Source: Paenibacillus swuensis
GTDB taxonomy: Bacteria > Bacillota > Bacilli > Paenibacillales > DY6
Assembly (NCBI RefSeq): GCF_001644605.1
Contig: NZ_CP011388.1
Location: 830,501-894,500, forward strand
DNA length: 64,000 nt
Direction: 5' to 3'
Below, one piece after another: positions 1 through 9,008 of the stretch; the first letter of the stretch is position 1; each line of letters begins with the position of its first letter. Under the pieces are notes generated by a model. It made no database searches. It was given only the letters and a program-made list of their open reading frames with translations, and was not told where the DNA came from. The position numbers and the translations under genes are program-made.

Positions 1-680
1 CCGGTCTCTGAAGCAGCTTGATCCGAAACTGTACCAAACCATTCCCATGGCTCTCCAACTTCAGGAAACAGGGCGGGGTCAATTCCAACCTGAGTCAGCA
101 ACTCCCCGGACCAATGACGATTGGCCACATTATATGCCGATGTGCTGGAGACATCCGTTGTCTCCACGCCGATCCTTCCGGTAAGCCGGTACCTCACATA
201 ATCCTTAGGAAGAATGACCTTATCTATGCGGTTATAAATGTCGGGTTCATTTTCCTTAATCCACATGAGCGATACTAGCTGAAAACCGGTTGAGACCGAG
301 TTTTGTACTAATGTACCTAATTGCTTCTGAGTGAATGTCGTTTCTATGAATTCCTTCTGTTTAATCGTTCTTTGATCGCACCAAATAATGGCGGGACGTA
401 ATACGTTTCCATCTTGATCCAGGGCAACTAACCCGTGCATCTGACCTGAAAAGCCAATCCCTGCGATATCTTCTCCAACTGCATGGGCTTGCAGCATCGC
501 TATTGAGATTGTCCGGCACACTAAATCCCACCATAATTCGGGATTCTGTTCCGCGTATCCAGCCGAAGGAATATTGATATCGTAATCCAGTTGAGAAAAA
601 CCGCTTATTTTCCCTTCCGGCTGCATAACCATGGCCTTAACGCTTGAGGTACCGATATCAATCCCCAATAGTAATGTCAT
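1..680 (-). CDS. FGGY-family carbohydrate kinase (xylulokinase-like), partial
   Basis: About 226 N-terminal residues are visible; the gene runs off the left edge. The protein begins MTLLLGIDIGTSSVKAMV, the phosphate-binding loop of the ASKHA/FGGY fold, followed by AEQNPELWWD, GIGFSGQMHGLVALD and IIWCDQR, all characteristic of XylB-type kinases. Such enzymes phosphorylate a pentulose, hexulose or gluconate in the cytoplasm. The ATG at 678-680 follows a GGGGG ribosome site. It is the last of three same-strand genes (ROK repressor, levanase, kinase), so it probably acts in the same sugar pathway. The substrate cannot be read from this fragment; free fructose from levan is usually handled by ROK or PfkB kinases, so an FGGY partner is somewhat unexpected. 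The family call is firm, the substrate is open. Confidence 0.85.
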   Translation of the reverse strand, partial: MTLLLGIDIGTSSVKAMVMQPEGKISGFSQLDYDINIPSAGYAEQNPELWWDLVCRTISIAMLQAHAVGEDIAGIGFSGQMHGLVALDQDGNVLRPAIIWCDQRTIKQKEFIETTFTQKQLGTLVQNSVSTGFQLVSLMWIKENEPDIYNRIDKVILPKDYVRYRLTGRIGVETTDVSSTSAYNVANRHWSGELLTQVGIDPALFPEVGEPWEWFGTVSDQAASET

Positions 681-729
681 TCTGTGGTCCCCCTCGATCC
701 ATGCAATGTATGCGTTTTCTTATATTGTT

Positions 730-759
730 ACTATAAATGAATTAATTGATTTAATCAAT
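730..759 (-). promoter_or_regulatory. Candidate promoter with palindromic operator upstream of the FGGY kinase
   Basis: On the minus strand TTGATT (753-758) and TATAGT (730-735) are separated by exactly 17 bases, a plausible sigma-A promoter. A perfect palindrome, ATTGATTTAATCAAT (745-759), overlaps the -35 box, a typical repressor position. The ROK regulator encoded at 4232-5425 is the obvious candidate binder, which is inference. Confidence 0.5.
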
Positions 760-793
760 ACATAAAAACAATAAAACTTAATTAAATATTAAA

Positions 794-842
794 ACCGCCA
801 TGCAGAGGAGCAACGTAGTTGTTATCTCCCTTGAATGGCGGT
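794..842 (-). terminator. Rho-independent terminator after the levanase gene
   Basis: ACCGCCAT (794-801) pairs with ATGGCGGT (835-842), with a smaller inner stem, and on the minus strand is followed by TTTTAATATTT. It closes the levanase transcript. A similar branched hairpin lies at 4167-4217. Confidence 0.7.
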
Positions 843-859
843 AAGAATCAGCCTTTTAA

Positions 860-3800
860 TTACCAGGTAATTTTGTCGAAATCAGGTGTGTACCCTGCAT
901 TATTCGTAAATTGAATCGTGTTGTTCCCCTCGATCAGGTTAACCGTTACGGACTTATTTCCTAACACACCCCAACCACCGGTCGAGCCAAAGCTCACTAG
1001 TTGTGGATTCGCCCCATTCACGCTAATATATGCGGATCTTGTTTCCGCTGCCGCGTAATGGATCGTTAACGTATAATTACCGCTATAATCCGCATTCACC
1101 CCGTTGAAGCGAAGGACACCGCCGTTGGTGCCGATATTCCCGACCTTCTTGCCACCTGAACAGCTTGAACATGAATCAATAGTCGCACCTTGAATTACAG
1201 TATTACTCACGTCTTCTGCTTCGAGAGGATTTATAGCTCTCGTTACTGTCAATTTATCGAAATCAGGCGTGTACCCTACTCCGTTGGTAAACTTGATCGT
1301 ATTATTGCCTTCGTTCAGGTATACCTTGACCGTTCGCGATCCAAGATCATTCCAACCTCCGGTCCCTGCGAAGCCTATAAGAGCCGCAGAACCTCCATTC
1401 ACGCTCATATAAGCCATTCTTGGCTCACCTGCCGCATAATTCAACGTGATTAAATATTGACCTGACGAATTCACCTTCACACCGTTGAATTGCAGACTTC
1501 CTCCGGCTGAGCCGACATTCGCAACCTTCTTGCCCCCGGAACAACCAGAACAGTTGTCTATCGTCGCACTGGAGAGAATGGAATTAGCGGAATCCTCGGC
1601 CTCATACATATCCACTGCTTTCGTTACGGTAATCTTGTCAAAGTCCGGCGTATATCCACTGGTGTTATTGAACTTAATCGTGTTGTTGCCCGCGTTCAAA
1701 TTCACCTTGACGGTCTTTGTCTTCACTGTATTCCAGCTTCCTGAGGAATCGAAAACTACCGGTGTGGCCGTACTTCCATTGATGCTCATGTAGCCTGTTC
1801 TTGTTTCCGCTGAAGCGTAAGAAACCGTTAATAAGTAGGTGCCTGCAGCATTCACGTCAACACCGTTAAATTGCAGACTCCCGCCGTTCGTGCCGATATT
1901 GCCTACCTTGCTTCCGCCGGAACAACTTGAACAACTATCAACGGTGGCACCGGAGAGAATCGTGTTGCCTGAAGCTTCAGCCTCTTTAGTTAAGCTGCCA
2001 CTCATGTACAAATGCTGAAACGCAGACGTTCCATTACTTACGTTCAAGCCATAATATCCGCTCGTGAATGAACCATCGTTAGCATCATGAATCAATGTAT
2101 TATCCAAGTAAACCTTAATATTCGCTCCGGATGTCACAACCTTGAGATGGTAGGTCGTATTCCTGAACAATTCCAAATTAGATTGAGCCAGAACCGATAA
2201 AGAACCGTTCACGTTCTTCATTAGCTTTATATTCTGATTCCCGACGTCGATATTCGCCAGGTACGCATTGGATCCGGTAGTATTGGAACGAAAGACCAAA
2301 GCGCCCGCATTTCCATTGGATATTCTTACATCGGCTTCATAAGTAAAATCGCCGCCCTGAACGGAGGACAGATTGAATGTATCCGAACCAGACCGTCCCT
2401 GCTTGCCATACATCGTATCCGCCCACTCCCCATTCTGAGCTGTCCAGCCCGTGAGATTCGAGACGAAAGGCGATTTCCCCCAAGCTTTGTTCATGGGATA
2501 GAATTGCATCGAATTCAAGGTGACATTAGCCCCCGTAGAGTAGAGCTCCAGCCCTGTGCTGTTGCGATCCGGGAAAATAAGGTCAGATATCAATTCCTTC
2601 CCGTTATTACCGAATACGTCAACGGAAGCTCGGTCTACGTAAATCCGCAACTTCACTTTTCCGCTTCCGTCCGGTGACAGCGGCGCGTTATGACGAGCGG
2701 CAAAGCCGCTGTTCGCCAGGAAATTAACATTGCCGGAGTTTGTTCGGTCCACAAACATCTGAGCGTTGTTCTTATCATATCCAACGGTTGTATACTGACC
2801 TCCGCCTTTACGAACCTTGAAACCGAACTCGCTTGCCGAAGTCGTGTTCACTTGGAATTCAGCTACAATTTCATAAGAATCCCCGGAAAGTCCGGACAAC
2901 AGGTTGCTTCCTGGAGAAATTGTAGTGCTTCCCCAAGACATCGGATTCCCGCGAAGCGTTTCCATCTCCGCTACCGGCGTTTGCTGTAACCTGATTCCTT
3001 CCGGATATGTAACCAGCTTCATTTCCTTCGGAATACCGGTAATCCCTTTCCAGGTTGTTGCCGGAATCGCCCAACCATATTTCCAGTTGCTCTCCCAAGG
3101 GATAATGATACGTCTGCCGTCAGGCGTGTCGCTGAACGAGATACCGGCATAATCATCTCCGCCGTAGTTGCCCCACAATACCGTTGAGCCTGGGTTGCTG
3201 TTCGTAAATGTCGTCCCGTCGAAATCCCCTATGAAATACTGCCAACCCGAGCCGCCTGCGGGAGTCTGGCTGTTATTGCTGTTGATACTAACCACCATAA
3301 CCCACTTCGTCGCACCGTTACCGTCCACTTGCAGAGGAAACAAATCCGGACACTCCCAAGTTCCTACATGATTGCCTTGTCCTGCACCGAAGTCGCTAGA
3401 CCAAGTCCAATTTTTTAAATTAGTTGAAGAATAAATTTTAATACGATCTCCTGCTGTTATAACCATATTCCATTTGCTGGAGTTGCTGTTCCAGAAAACT
3501 TTGGGATCGCGAAAATCGGATACTCCCGGATTAGGAATGGCCGGGTTACCGGCATACTTCGTCCACGTACGCCCTTTATCCGTACTGTACGCCAACCCTA
3601 CCGTTTGATTACCATAAGAGAATACGGCAATCATAGCCTCATGACCAAATCCGGCGGTGTTATTCCAGTCAATGACAGCACTCCCCGACTGAATTTCCAT
3701 AGCTCCTTCCGGATAAAGAGCAATCGGCAGATGGTTCCAATGAACGAGGTCTTTACTTACCGCATGTCCCCATTGGATAGGCGGGCCCCCGTCTTTACTG

Positions 3801-4006
3801 TTTGGCTGATGTTGATAAAACAGGTGGTATCCACCCGCGTAGTAAACAAGTCCATTCGGATCGTTCAACCAACTGGTTTCCGGAGAAAAATGGTATTGGG
3901 CCCGATATGTTTCATCATAATATCCGTAATCTTCCGCGTAAGCCGCACCTGCCGTAATACTTAAGTACAATAAAATGTTAACAATTACAAAATACACCTT
4001 CTTCAT
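860..4006 (-). CDS. Secreted GH32 levanase (fructan beta-fructosidase) with CBM66-like and three tandem C-terminal modules
   Basis: The 1048-residue protein has a signal peptide (about 1-24, ending AYA) and a GH32 five-blade catalytic domain. The nucleophile is in WLNDPNG (Asp49), the transition-state Asp in FRDP (166-168) and the acid/base Glu in WECPD (Glu218). A GH32 C-terminal beta-sandwich extends to about 510. Residues about 518-675 resemble the CBM66 of Bacillus SacC, which binds terminal fructose. Three near-identical modules of about 123 residues follow (about 677-800, 801-925, 926-1048), each with EAE, a CxxCSGG motif, an NGG..FNGV block and a TPDFDKI ending, as in CBM6/35-type modules. 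It should hydrolyse levan or inulin outside the cell. A cre site lies upstream and a terminator downstream. An exo-inulinase specificity is possible. Confidence 0.9.
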   Translation of the reverse strand: MKKVYFVIVNILLYLSITAGAAYAEDYGYYDETYRAQYHFSPETSWLNDPNGLVYYAGGYHLFYQHQPNSKDGGPPIQWGHAVSKDLVHWNHLPIALYPEGAMEIQSGSAVIDWNNTAGFGHEAMIAVFSYGNQTVGLAYSTDKGRTWTKYAGNPAIPNPGVSDFRDPKVFWNSNSSKWNMVITAGDRIKIYSSTNLKNWTWSSDFGAGQGNHVGTWECPDLFPLQVDGNGATKWVMVVSINSNNSQTPAGGSGWQYFIGDFDGTTFTNSNPGSTVLWGNYGGDDYAGISFSDTPDGRRIIIPWESNWKYGWAIPATTWKGITGIPKEMKLVTYPEGIRLQQTPVAEMETLRGNPMSWGSTTISPGSNLLSGLSGDSYEIVAEFQVNTTSASEFGFKVRKGGGQYTTVGYDKNNAQMFVDRTNSGNVNFLANSGFAARHNAPLSPDGSGKVKLRIYVDRASVDVFGNNGKELISDLIFPDRNSTGLELYSTGANVTLNSMQFYPMNKAWGKSPFVSNLTGWTAQNGEWADTMYGKQGRSGSDTFNLSSVQGGDFTYEADVRISNGNAGALVFRSNTTGSNAYLANIDVGNQNIKLMKNVNGSLSVLAQSNLELFRNTTYHLKVVTSGANIKVYLDNTLIHDANDGSFTSGYYGLNVSNGTSAFQHLYMSGSLTKEAEASGNTILSGATVDSCSSCSGGSKVGNIGTNGGSLQFNGVDVNAAGTYLLTVSYASAETRTGYMSINGSTATPVVFDSSGSWNTVKTKTVKVNLNAGNNTIKFNNTSGYTPDFDKITVTKAVDMYEAEDSANSILSSATIDNCSGCSGGKKVANVGSAGGSLQFNGVKVNSSGQYLITLNYAAGEPRMAYMSVNGGSAALIGFAGTGGWNDLGSRTVKVYLNEGNNTIKFTNGVGYTPDFDKLTVTRAINPLEAEDVSNTVIQGATIDSCSSCSGGKKVGNIGTNGGVLRFNGVNADYSGNYTLTIHYAAAETRSAYISVNGANPQLVSFGSTGGWGVLGNKSVTVNLIEGNNTIQFTNNAGYTPDFDKITW

Positions 4007-4084
4007 TACAAATCACCCTTTACATAGAATATGAGATTCGATAGTGCTGCCTTGTCGTCGAATTCCTCCTTTACCATTCATGTT

Positions 4085-4098
4085 TGTTAGCGCTTTCA
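4085..4098 (-). promoter_or_regulatory. cre site (CcpA binding) upstream of the levanase gene
   Basis: On the minus strand the sequence is TGAAAGCGCTAACA, an exact match to the catabolite-responsive element consensus TGWNANCGNTNWCA. It sits 79-92 bases upstream of the levanase start codon, implying glucose repression of levan use through CcpA. The AT-rich inverted repeat just upstream (about 4122-4146) could be the specific operator. Confidence 0.75.
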
Positions 4099-4166
4099 AA
4101 TACAATATACACCTATTGCATGATTTAATAAAGTGTTTTATTCAAAAAAATATTTAATTTAATAGT

Positions 4167-4217
4167 CAAAAAACCGCCAAAGCAGAGGACATCATCGTTG
4201 TCCCCTTCCCTGACGGT
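4167..4217 (-). terminator. Branched terminator after the ROK regulator
   Basis: ACCGCCA (4173-4179) pairs with TGACGGT (4211-4217) with one mismatch; an inner GGAC/GTCC stem makes a branched hairpin, followed on the minus strand by TTTTTTGAC. It resembles the element at 794-842 in both sequence and shape. Confidence 0.6.
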
Positions 4218-4231
4218 GAAGGTTATGTCTA

Positions 4232-5425
4232 TTATATTTTAGAAAAAGCCAAGTAGCTTGAAGGCTGATTCAGTATGGAATCAATAGCGATTGTTGCTGA
4301 TCCGATTAGAATATCATCTTGTTCGAATGAAGATAATTCAACTTTGACACGATTCGAAATATCCGGCAGGACATTTTCTTTAATGGTTTTGCTGATCGTG
4401 TCGATTAACAGATCACCTGCCGCCGAGAACTCATCGCCTATAATGATTCGGTCGGGATTGTAGATGTTCACAATATTAACCAGGCCGAATCCTAGAAACC
4501 AAGCTGCCTTACGTACGGCTTCCTCCGTCGTCGCATCCTTGTCCTTAAGATCTTTCCAGACGGATCTCAACGAGGTGTGCTCCTTGTTCAGACTTTTGAG
4601 CAGCGCAGAAGTGGAACAGTACAATTCCAGACATCCCTGATGACCGCATTCGCATTTCGGCCCGTTGTAATCAATGCTCATGTGTCCAATTTCCCCGGCG
4701 ATCCCCAAGGATCCTTGAAACACCTTCCCGTCAACAACGATGCCGGCTCCGACGCCCTGTCCCGCCGCAACGTAAATCATAACACCATGATCTTGATGAG
4801 GTTCGTCAAACCACCAGTGAGCCATTGCCCCGGCTTTAGCGTCATGTTCAATATAGACGGGTATGCCAAATGTGTTTGCCAGATCCTCTTGGATGTTGAT
4901 TTTCTCCCATCCTGGGAAAAAGGTCATGAGCGCGATTCTTCCTTCATTGCGAAACAGGGGTCCGGGTGTTGCAATCCCTATGGCCATGACCTGTCCGGTC
5001 GTGTTCATCTCTATCGTCTCGGCTATAAGTTTCTTCATATTCTCGAATGCCGTAACGGAGCTGTCCAGCGTATTAATCGTAATCTGCTTGAGACTGTACT
5101 CGTTTCCTTCGAGATCATACATGGCGACCGAGATGAACTTACGGGCAAGTCGAATCCCGATAATCTTATAGGGCTCGCTATTCAATTTAATTCCGATGGA
5201 GCGCCGCCCCTTCTTACCGTCAATAATGCCCGTCTCGACAACAAGTCCCCAACTAATCAGCTCATTTATAATATTCGTTATGGTAGATTGATTCAGTCCG
5301 GAGGCTTGAGTGAGTTCAGCTCTGGAGCAAACCTGCCTCTTCCGCATGAGACGGATAACCAGAGATCGGTTCATTTCCTGCACATCTTCCAAATTCGTTC
5401 CTTGCTTGGATTTGGATACGATCAT
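4232..5425 (-). CDS. ROK-family transcriptional repressor (XylR/NagC type)
   Basis: The 397-residue protein has an N-terminal winged helix-turn-helix (about 15-75, with SRAELTQASGLNQSTITNII) fused to a ROK sugar-binding domain. The domain has the YVAAGQGVGAGIV glycine-rich segment and the zinc signature CECGHQGCLELY. Proteins of this design repress sugar genes and release DNA when they bind a sugar or sugar phosphate. The ATG lies just downstream of an inverted repeat that may be its own operator. Similar AT-rich palindromes precede the FGGY kinase and the levanase, so it is probably the specific repressor of this locus. The effector cannot be deduced; fructose or a levan oligosaccharide is a guess from context. 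Confidence 0.88.
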   Translation of the reverse strand: MIVSKSKQGTNLEDVQEMNRSLVIRLMRKRQVCSRAELTQASGLNQSTITNIINELISWGLVVETGIIDGKKGRRSIGIKLNSEPYKIIGIRLARKFISVAMYDLEGNEYSLKQITINTLDSSVTAFENMKKLIAETIEMNTTGQVMAIGIATPGPLFRNEGRIALMTFFPGWEKINIQEDLANTFGIPVYIEHDAKAGAMAHWWFDEPHQDHGVMIYVAAGQGVGAGIVVDGKVFQGSLGIAGEIGHMSIDYNGPKCECGHQGCLELYCSTSALLKSLNKEHTSLRSVWKDLKDKDATTEEAVRKAAWFLGFGLVNIVNIYNPDRIIIGDEFSAAGDLLIDTISKTIKENVLPDISNRVKVELSSFEQDDILIGSATIAIDSILNQPSSYLAFSKI

Positions 5426-5445
5426 TTATTATCCCTCATGTCTAT

Positions 5446-5477
5446 TTATTGATTGTATAAATTAATGAATCAAATAA
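5446..5477. promoter_or_regulatory. Inverted repeat, candidate ROK autoregulatory operator
   Basis: TTATTGATT (5446-5454) and AATCAAATAA (5468-5477) form an interrupted inverted repeat about 20 bases upstream of the ROK start codon. The half-site TTGATT/AATCAA is the same as in the palindrome upstream of the FGGY kinase. Confidence 0.4.
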
Positions 5478-5643
5478 TTATACAACAATTTACAAGATCA
5501 GAACAACACGGAATATTCTTATAAGCTCTAGCCATGTATAAAGCCTCGATGAAACATCGCGGTTCATCAAGATTTTCAGCACACAGTCTGTGCTTGTGAT
5601 TGTAGACGAGGAATAGTTTCATCCGCTTTGCAAATTATTGAAG

Positions 5644-5690
5644 CAAAAAAAGCCATAAAACCAGCCATGATAATGACTGGTTTTATGGCT
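5644..5690 (-). terminator. Strong terminator of the ABC-transporter operon
   Basis: A perfect 14-bp stem, AGCCATAAAACCAG (5651-5664) against CTGGTTTTATGGCT (5677-5690), is followed on the minus strand by TTTTTTTGC. It terminates the operon that ends with the small membrane protein at 5715-5900. Confidence 0.85.
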
Positions 5691-5714
5691 TTACGCTCAT
5701 TAATGTCTCTCCGT

Positions 5715-5900
5715 TTATCCAACAAGCTTCTTTCCTCTGTTCTTGCTAAATTGAAAGATGGAGTAAATGCTTCCCGCAAGAATCAAACCGATTAGCGCAC
5801 CCTCTACGAAGTCCGGGACACTTACTTCCGAGCGGGATAACAGGATGTACACCACAAGCAGAATCGAGTTCACCAACGGCACTGCATTTCTCATGTTCAT
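5715..5900 (-). CDS. Small two-helix membrane protein of unknown function
   Basis: The 61-residue protein has two predicted transmembrane helices (about 8-22 and 33-49) and ends in a basic RGKKLVG tail. A GGAGG ribosome site precedes the ATG, and the gene starts 24 bases after the NatB-like permease and just before a strong terminator. It therefore looks like a genuine last gene of the operon. I do not recognise the family; it might be an accessory subunit of the ABC exporter, which is inference from position only. Confidence 0.6.
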   Translation of the reverse strand: MNMRNAVPLVNSILLVVYILLSRSEVSVPDFVEGALIGLILAGSIYSIFQFSKNRGKKLVG

Positions 5901-5924
5901 TCCTCCAATAATTATATGTTTTGT

Positions 5925-7214
5925 TTAACTCTTGTAAGCCCGCATCGCCTTGCGAAGCTCCTTCATCGACGGCCGCTTGCCGTACATCAGTACACCGGTA
6001 CGGTAGATCCGCGCGGACAGCCAGCCGAACACGGCGATGGACGCCACCAAGATCGCGATGGACAACGCGATTTCCCACAACGCCGGGTCGGCGGTGCCGA
6101 TCCGCAGAATCATCGCGTACGGGCTGAAGAACGGGATGAACGAAGCCGCCACAATCAGCGGTGCGTTCGCGCTGCTAAGCCCGAAGATGGCGATGTAGAA
6201 TCCGCCCAACGACAGGAACGTCAGCGGCATAACCGCCTGACCGAGATCTTCCGTGCGGGACACGAGCGAGCCCACAGCAGCGAACAAGGTCGCGTACATA
6301 AAGTAACCCAGCAGGTAGAACACGATAGCATACACCACTAGCACCGGATCAATGTCACTAAAGTGAATATCCATTTCTTTAAACTGATCAATATTATGCG
6401 GCAGCAAGAAGTTGATCACACCAACCGCAATAAATAAGAGGATTTGCGTAATGCCTACGATGAACATCCCTATGATTTTGCCGAACATCTGGGTTAATGA
6501 ATTGACGCTCGTAATTAGCACTTCCATCACACGTGAGCTCTTCTCGGCGGTAATCTCCGAGGCGATCAGCTGGCCGCTGCCCATGATTCCCATGAACAAA
6601 AGAATAATTGTCACGTACACAACGCCCGCCGCCATCGCGATTTCAGAGGAAGTTTTGCCGTTCTTGACGCTGCCCGTGCCGCCTTCCGCGGAAATTTGCA
6701 CTGGCGTTATTTCAATCGGCGCGTAGATCAACGTCTTCTGCTCATCGGTCAAGCCGGCGTTCTGGAGAACCAAATCCGTCTTCACCACTTGCAGCGCCGT
6801 CTCCAATTCGCCTACAGCACCCACATTGATGGAACCTTCAGACTTATAAGTAAAGGTCGGGAAGGCGTTGCCTTGCTCTTCAACTTCCAGGTAGCCTTCG
6901 ATATCTCCGGATGCCAGAGCTTTTTTGAAATCAGACTCATCCTTCGCATCCTTCACCTTCACCAGCACAATATCCGGCTTCTCCTGCTTGGCGAAATACG
7001 CATCCAATCCCGCGATCACCTCGCTGTTCCCCGAATCAATCACACCGACCTTGCGCGGATCATCATTGTCGAACAAGGAAATAATCAGCGGCAAATGAAT
7101 GACAACCGAAATAATGAGTGCAATAACCAGCGATGTGATCACAAATGATTTCGTTCTAAGCTTGTTGCGTACCGTAAACCCGATAACCGTTCCCAAGTTA
7201 TGCATGACGCTCAC
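5925..7214 (-). CDS. ABC-2 type transporter permease, NatB/YhaP-like
   Basis: The 429-residue membrane protein has one N-terminal helix (about 22-45), a large external domain of about 150 residues, and a block of about six helices from residue 195 onward. This is the ABC2_membrane_3 layout of NatB and YhaP (sodium or drug efflux). It starts inside the end of the ATPase gene (17-base overlap), so the two are translationally coupled and probably form one exporter. The C-terminus is basic (RKAMRAYKS). The exported substrate is unknown; sodium, a peptide or an antibiotic are the usual options for the family. Confidence 0.85.
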   Translation of the reverse strand: MSVMHNLGTVIGFTVRNKLRTKSFVITSLVIALIISVVIHLPLIISLFDNDDPRKVGVIDSGNSEVIAGLDAYFAKQEKPDIVLVKVKDAKDESDFKKALASGDIEGYLEVEEQGNAFPTFTYKSEGSINVGAVGELETALQVVKTDLVLQNAGLTDEQKTLIYAPIEITPVQISAEGGTGSVKNGKTSSEIAMAAGVVYVTIILLFMGIMGSGQLIASEITAEKSSRVMEVLITSVNSLTQMFGKIIGMFIVGITQILLFIAVGVINFLLPHNIDQFKEMDIHFSDIDPVLVVYAIVFYLLGYFMYATLFAAVGSLVSRTEDLGQAVMPLTFLSLGGFYIAIFGLSSANAPLIVAASFIPFFSPYAMILRIGTADPALWEIALSIAILVASIAVFGWLSARIYRTGVLMYGKRPSMKELRKAMRAYKS

Positions 7215-8100
7215 CCACCGATCTGATAAAGATTTCGTTTAGTGTTAATTCCGGCACTTCGAACTTCTGCAGGGGGCCTTGGCTCATCGCAGCAGCGAGC
7301 ACGTCTTGCGCCGCTTCCGGACGATCAATCCCCAGCACGTAGCCTGATTCGGTGCGCTTTACGCCGGTCACACCTGCCACCGATTCCAACCCGCGAAGCT
7401 CGTGTTCCACGCCCAGCACCACTTTTTCTTTAGGGAATGAACGTTTAATGTCCTTAACCGAACCTTTCAACACCGTATTCGACTTGTGCAAAATGGTAAT
7501 GTTCCGGCACAATTCCTCCACATGCTCCATGCGATGGGTCGAGAACAGGATCGAAGCGCCGTTGTCGCGCAGCTCCTTCACCGTTTCCTTCAGCAGCTCC
7601 ACATTCACCGGGTCCAATCCGCTAAACGCTTCATCCAGCACCATAATTTCGGGATTATGGATGACCGCGGCGATGAACTGGATTTTCTGCTGGTTCCCTT
7701 TGGAAAGCTCCTCCACCTTCTTATCGTAGTACTCCGGCACCTCGAACTTTTCCAGCCACCGCTTCAGATCCGTGTCCGCCTGCTTCCGGGACACGCCGCG
7801 CAGCTGGGCGAGATACAGAATCTGCTCGCTCACCTTCACCTTGGGATACAAGCCCCGCTCTTCCGGCAGGTAGCCGATCCGACGCGAGTTCGCCAGCGTC
7901 TGCTTCTGTCCCTTCAACCGGATTTCACCGCTATCCGGATAAATTAAGCCCAGCACCATGCGCATCGTGGTTGTTTTGCCGGCGCCGTTCGCCCCCAGCA
8001 ACCCGTAAATTTCACCCGGCTGTACTTCCAGGGAAATGTTGTTTACCGCTGTTTTGTCCGCGTATTGCTTCGATACATTGGTTAATTGTAGTGCGCTCAT
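7198..8100 (-). CDS. ABC transporter ATP-binding protein, NatA/YhaQ-like
   Basis: The 300-residue ATPase has Walker A GANGAGKTT, signature LSKGNQQK, Walker B IMVLDEAFSGLD and the switch histidine in FSTHRMEH. It has a C-terminal DUF4162-type extension of about 85 residues, as in YhaQ/NatA exporter ATPases. It is directly upstream of and overlaps the NatB-like permease, its likely partner, and lies 26 bases after a second ATPase gene. It supplies energy for export at the inner face of the membrane. Confidence 0.9.
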   Translation of the reverse strand: MSALQLTNVSKQYADKTAVNNISLEVQPGEIYGLLGANGAGKTTTMRMVLGLIYPDSGEIRLKGQKQTLANSRRIGYLPEERGLYPKVKVSEQILYLAQLRGVSRKQADTDLKRWLEKFEVPEYYDKKVEELSKGNQQKIQFIAAVIHNPEIMVLDEAFSGLDPVNVELLKETVKELRDNGASILFSTHRMEHVEELCRNITILHKSNTVLKGSVKDIKRSFPKEKVVLGVEHELRGLESVAGVTGVKRTESGYVLGIDRPEAAQDVLAAAMSQGPLQKFEVPELTLNEIFIRSVGERHA

Positions 8101-8126
8101 CGTTCACGCTTCCCTTCATCCTCAGG

Positions 8127-9008
8127 TTATTTCTGTTCATTCCTTATGATATAGTACATGATGTCATCCAAGTCCAACGCTTCTGTCCGCATGACCGGCA
8201 AACCCTTGCCAACCAGCTCTTGCTCTGTGGCGCCCGCGTCTGAAGTTACAACCCGTGTCAGATTTCCCTCAACGGTAGATTCTACAGCCGCACCGATTTC
8301 ACCTTCCACGATGCCGTCCACCCAGTACACTTTCCATTGCCTGAACAGTTCATCCTTCTCATACACCCCAAGCACCTTGCCCTTGTATACAAAAATAACG
8401 ATGTCCGCCAGCCTCCGCACCTCTTCAATGATGTGCGTAGCCATGACGATGGTTCGGTGTCCGTCCTCCATAAAGGATGTAAGCCGGTCCGTCATCTGCC
8501 TCCATACGAGCGGGTCCAGCCCTGACGACGGCTCATCGAGCAGCAGCAGCTCCGGGTTGCGCGCCAGCCCGACCGCAAGATCGAACCGGCGTTGCTCCCC
8601 TTTGGACATCTTTTTCAGCTTACGGGTAAGATCGATGTCCCAAGCCGCAATGAGCGAGCGGAATAACGCTTCATCCCAAGCGGGATACCAATGCTTGATA
8701 AAGCTTGCTTCGTTAGCCGCGGTTACGGAGTCGTCGGTGTACTCCGATGACTCCGGTACATAGCTGACACGCTGCTTCTGCTCCGGATCCTGATGAGCGG
8801 GGTTCACGCCCTGCACCCGTAACTCCCCTTCGTCCGGCTGCATCAAGCCCAGAATCATACGCATCAGCGTACTTTTTCCGGAGCCGTTGGGCCCGACAAT
8901 GGCATACACGAGTCCGCGCTCGAATTCCAGTTCCAGGGGACCCAGTTCCATGGATCTCCCCAATTGCTTGCGCACGCCGTTGAAAGTTAACACCGCGCTG
9001 TTATTCAT
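8127..9008 (-). CDS. ABC transporter ATP-binding protein, YtrB-like
   Basis: The 293-residue ATPase has Walker A GPNGSGKST, signature MSKGEQRR, Walker B LLLLDEPSSGLD and the H-loop MATHIIEE. The ATG at 9006-9008 is chosen because it follows an AGGGAG site and overlaps the stop of the GntR regulator by 8 bases; a longer reading to 9047 would have no ribosome site. The regulator-ATPase arrangement with a permease upstream is that of ytrAB-type operons, which respond to cell-wall antibiotics in Bacillus. It probably pairs with the permease at 9448-10158. Confidence 0.88.
   Translation of the reverse strand: MNNSAVLTFNGVRKQLGRSMELGPLELEFERGLVYAIVGPNGSGKSTLMRMILGLMQPDEGELRVQGVNPAHQDPEQKQRVSYVPESSEYTDDSVTAANEASFIKHWYPAWDEALFRSLIAAWDIDLTRKLKKMSKGEQRRFDLAVGLARNPELLLLDEPSSGLDPLVWRQMTDRLTSFMEDGHRTIVMATHIIEEVRRLADIVIFVYKGKVLGVYEKDELFRQWKVYWVDGIVEGEIGAAVESTVEGNLTRVVTSDAGATEQELVGKGLPVMRTEALDLDDIMYYIIRNEQK

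Noticed and set aside
5576-5779. A 67-codon minus-strand frame at the end of the ABC operon
   Set aside because: It spans a strong terminator and overlaps the better-supported small membrane protein gene.
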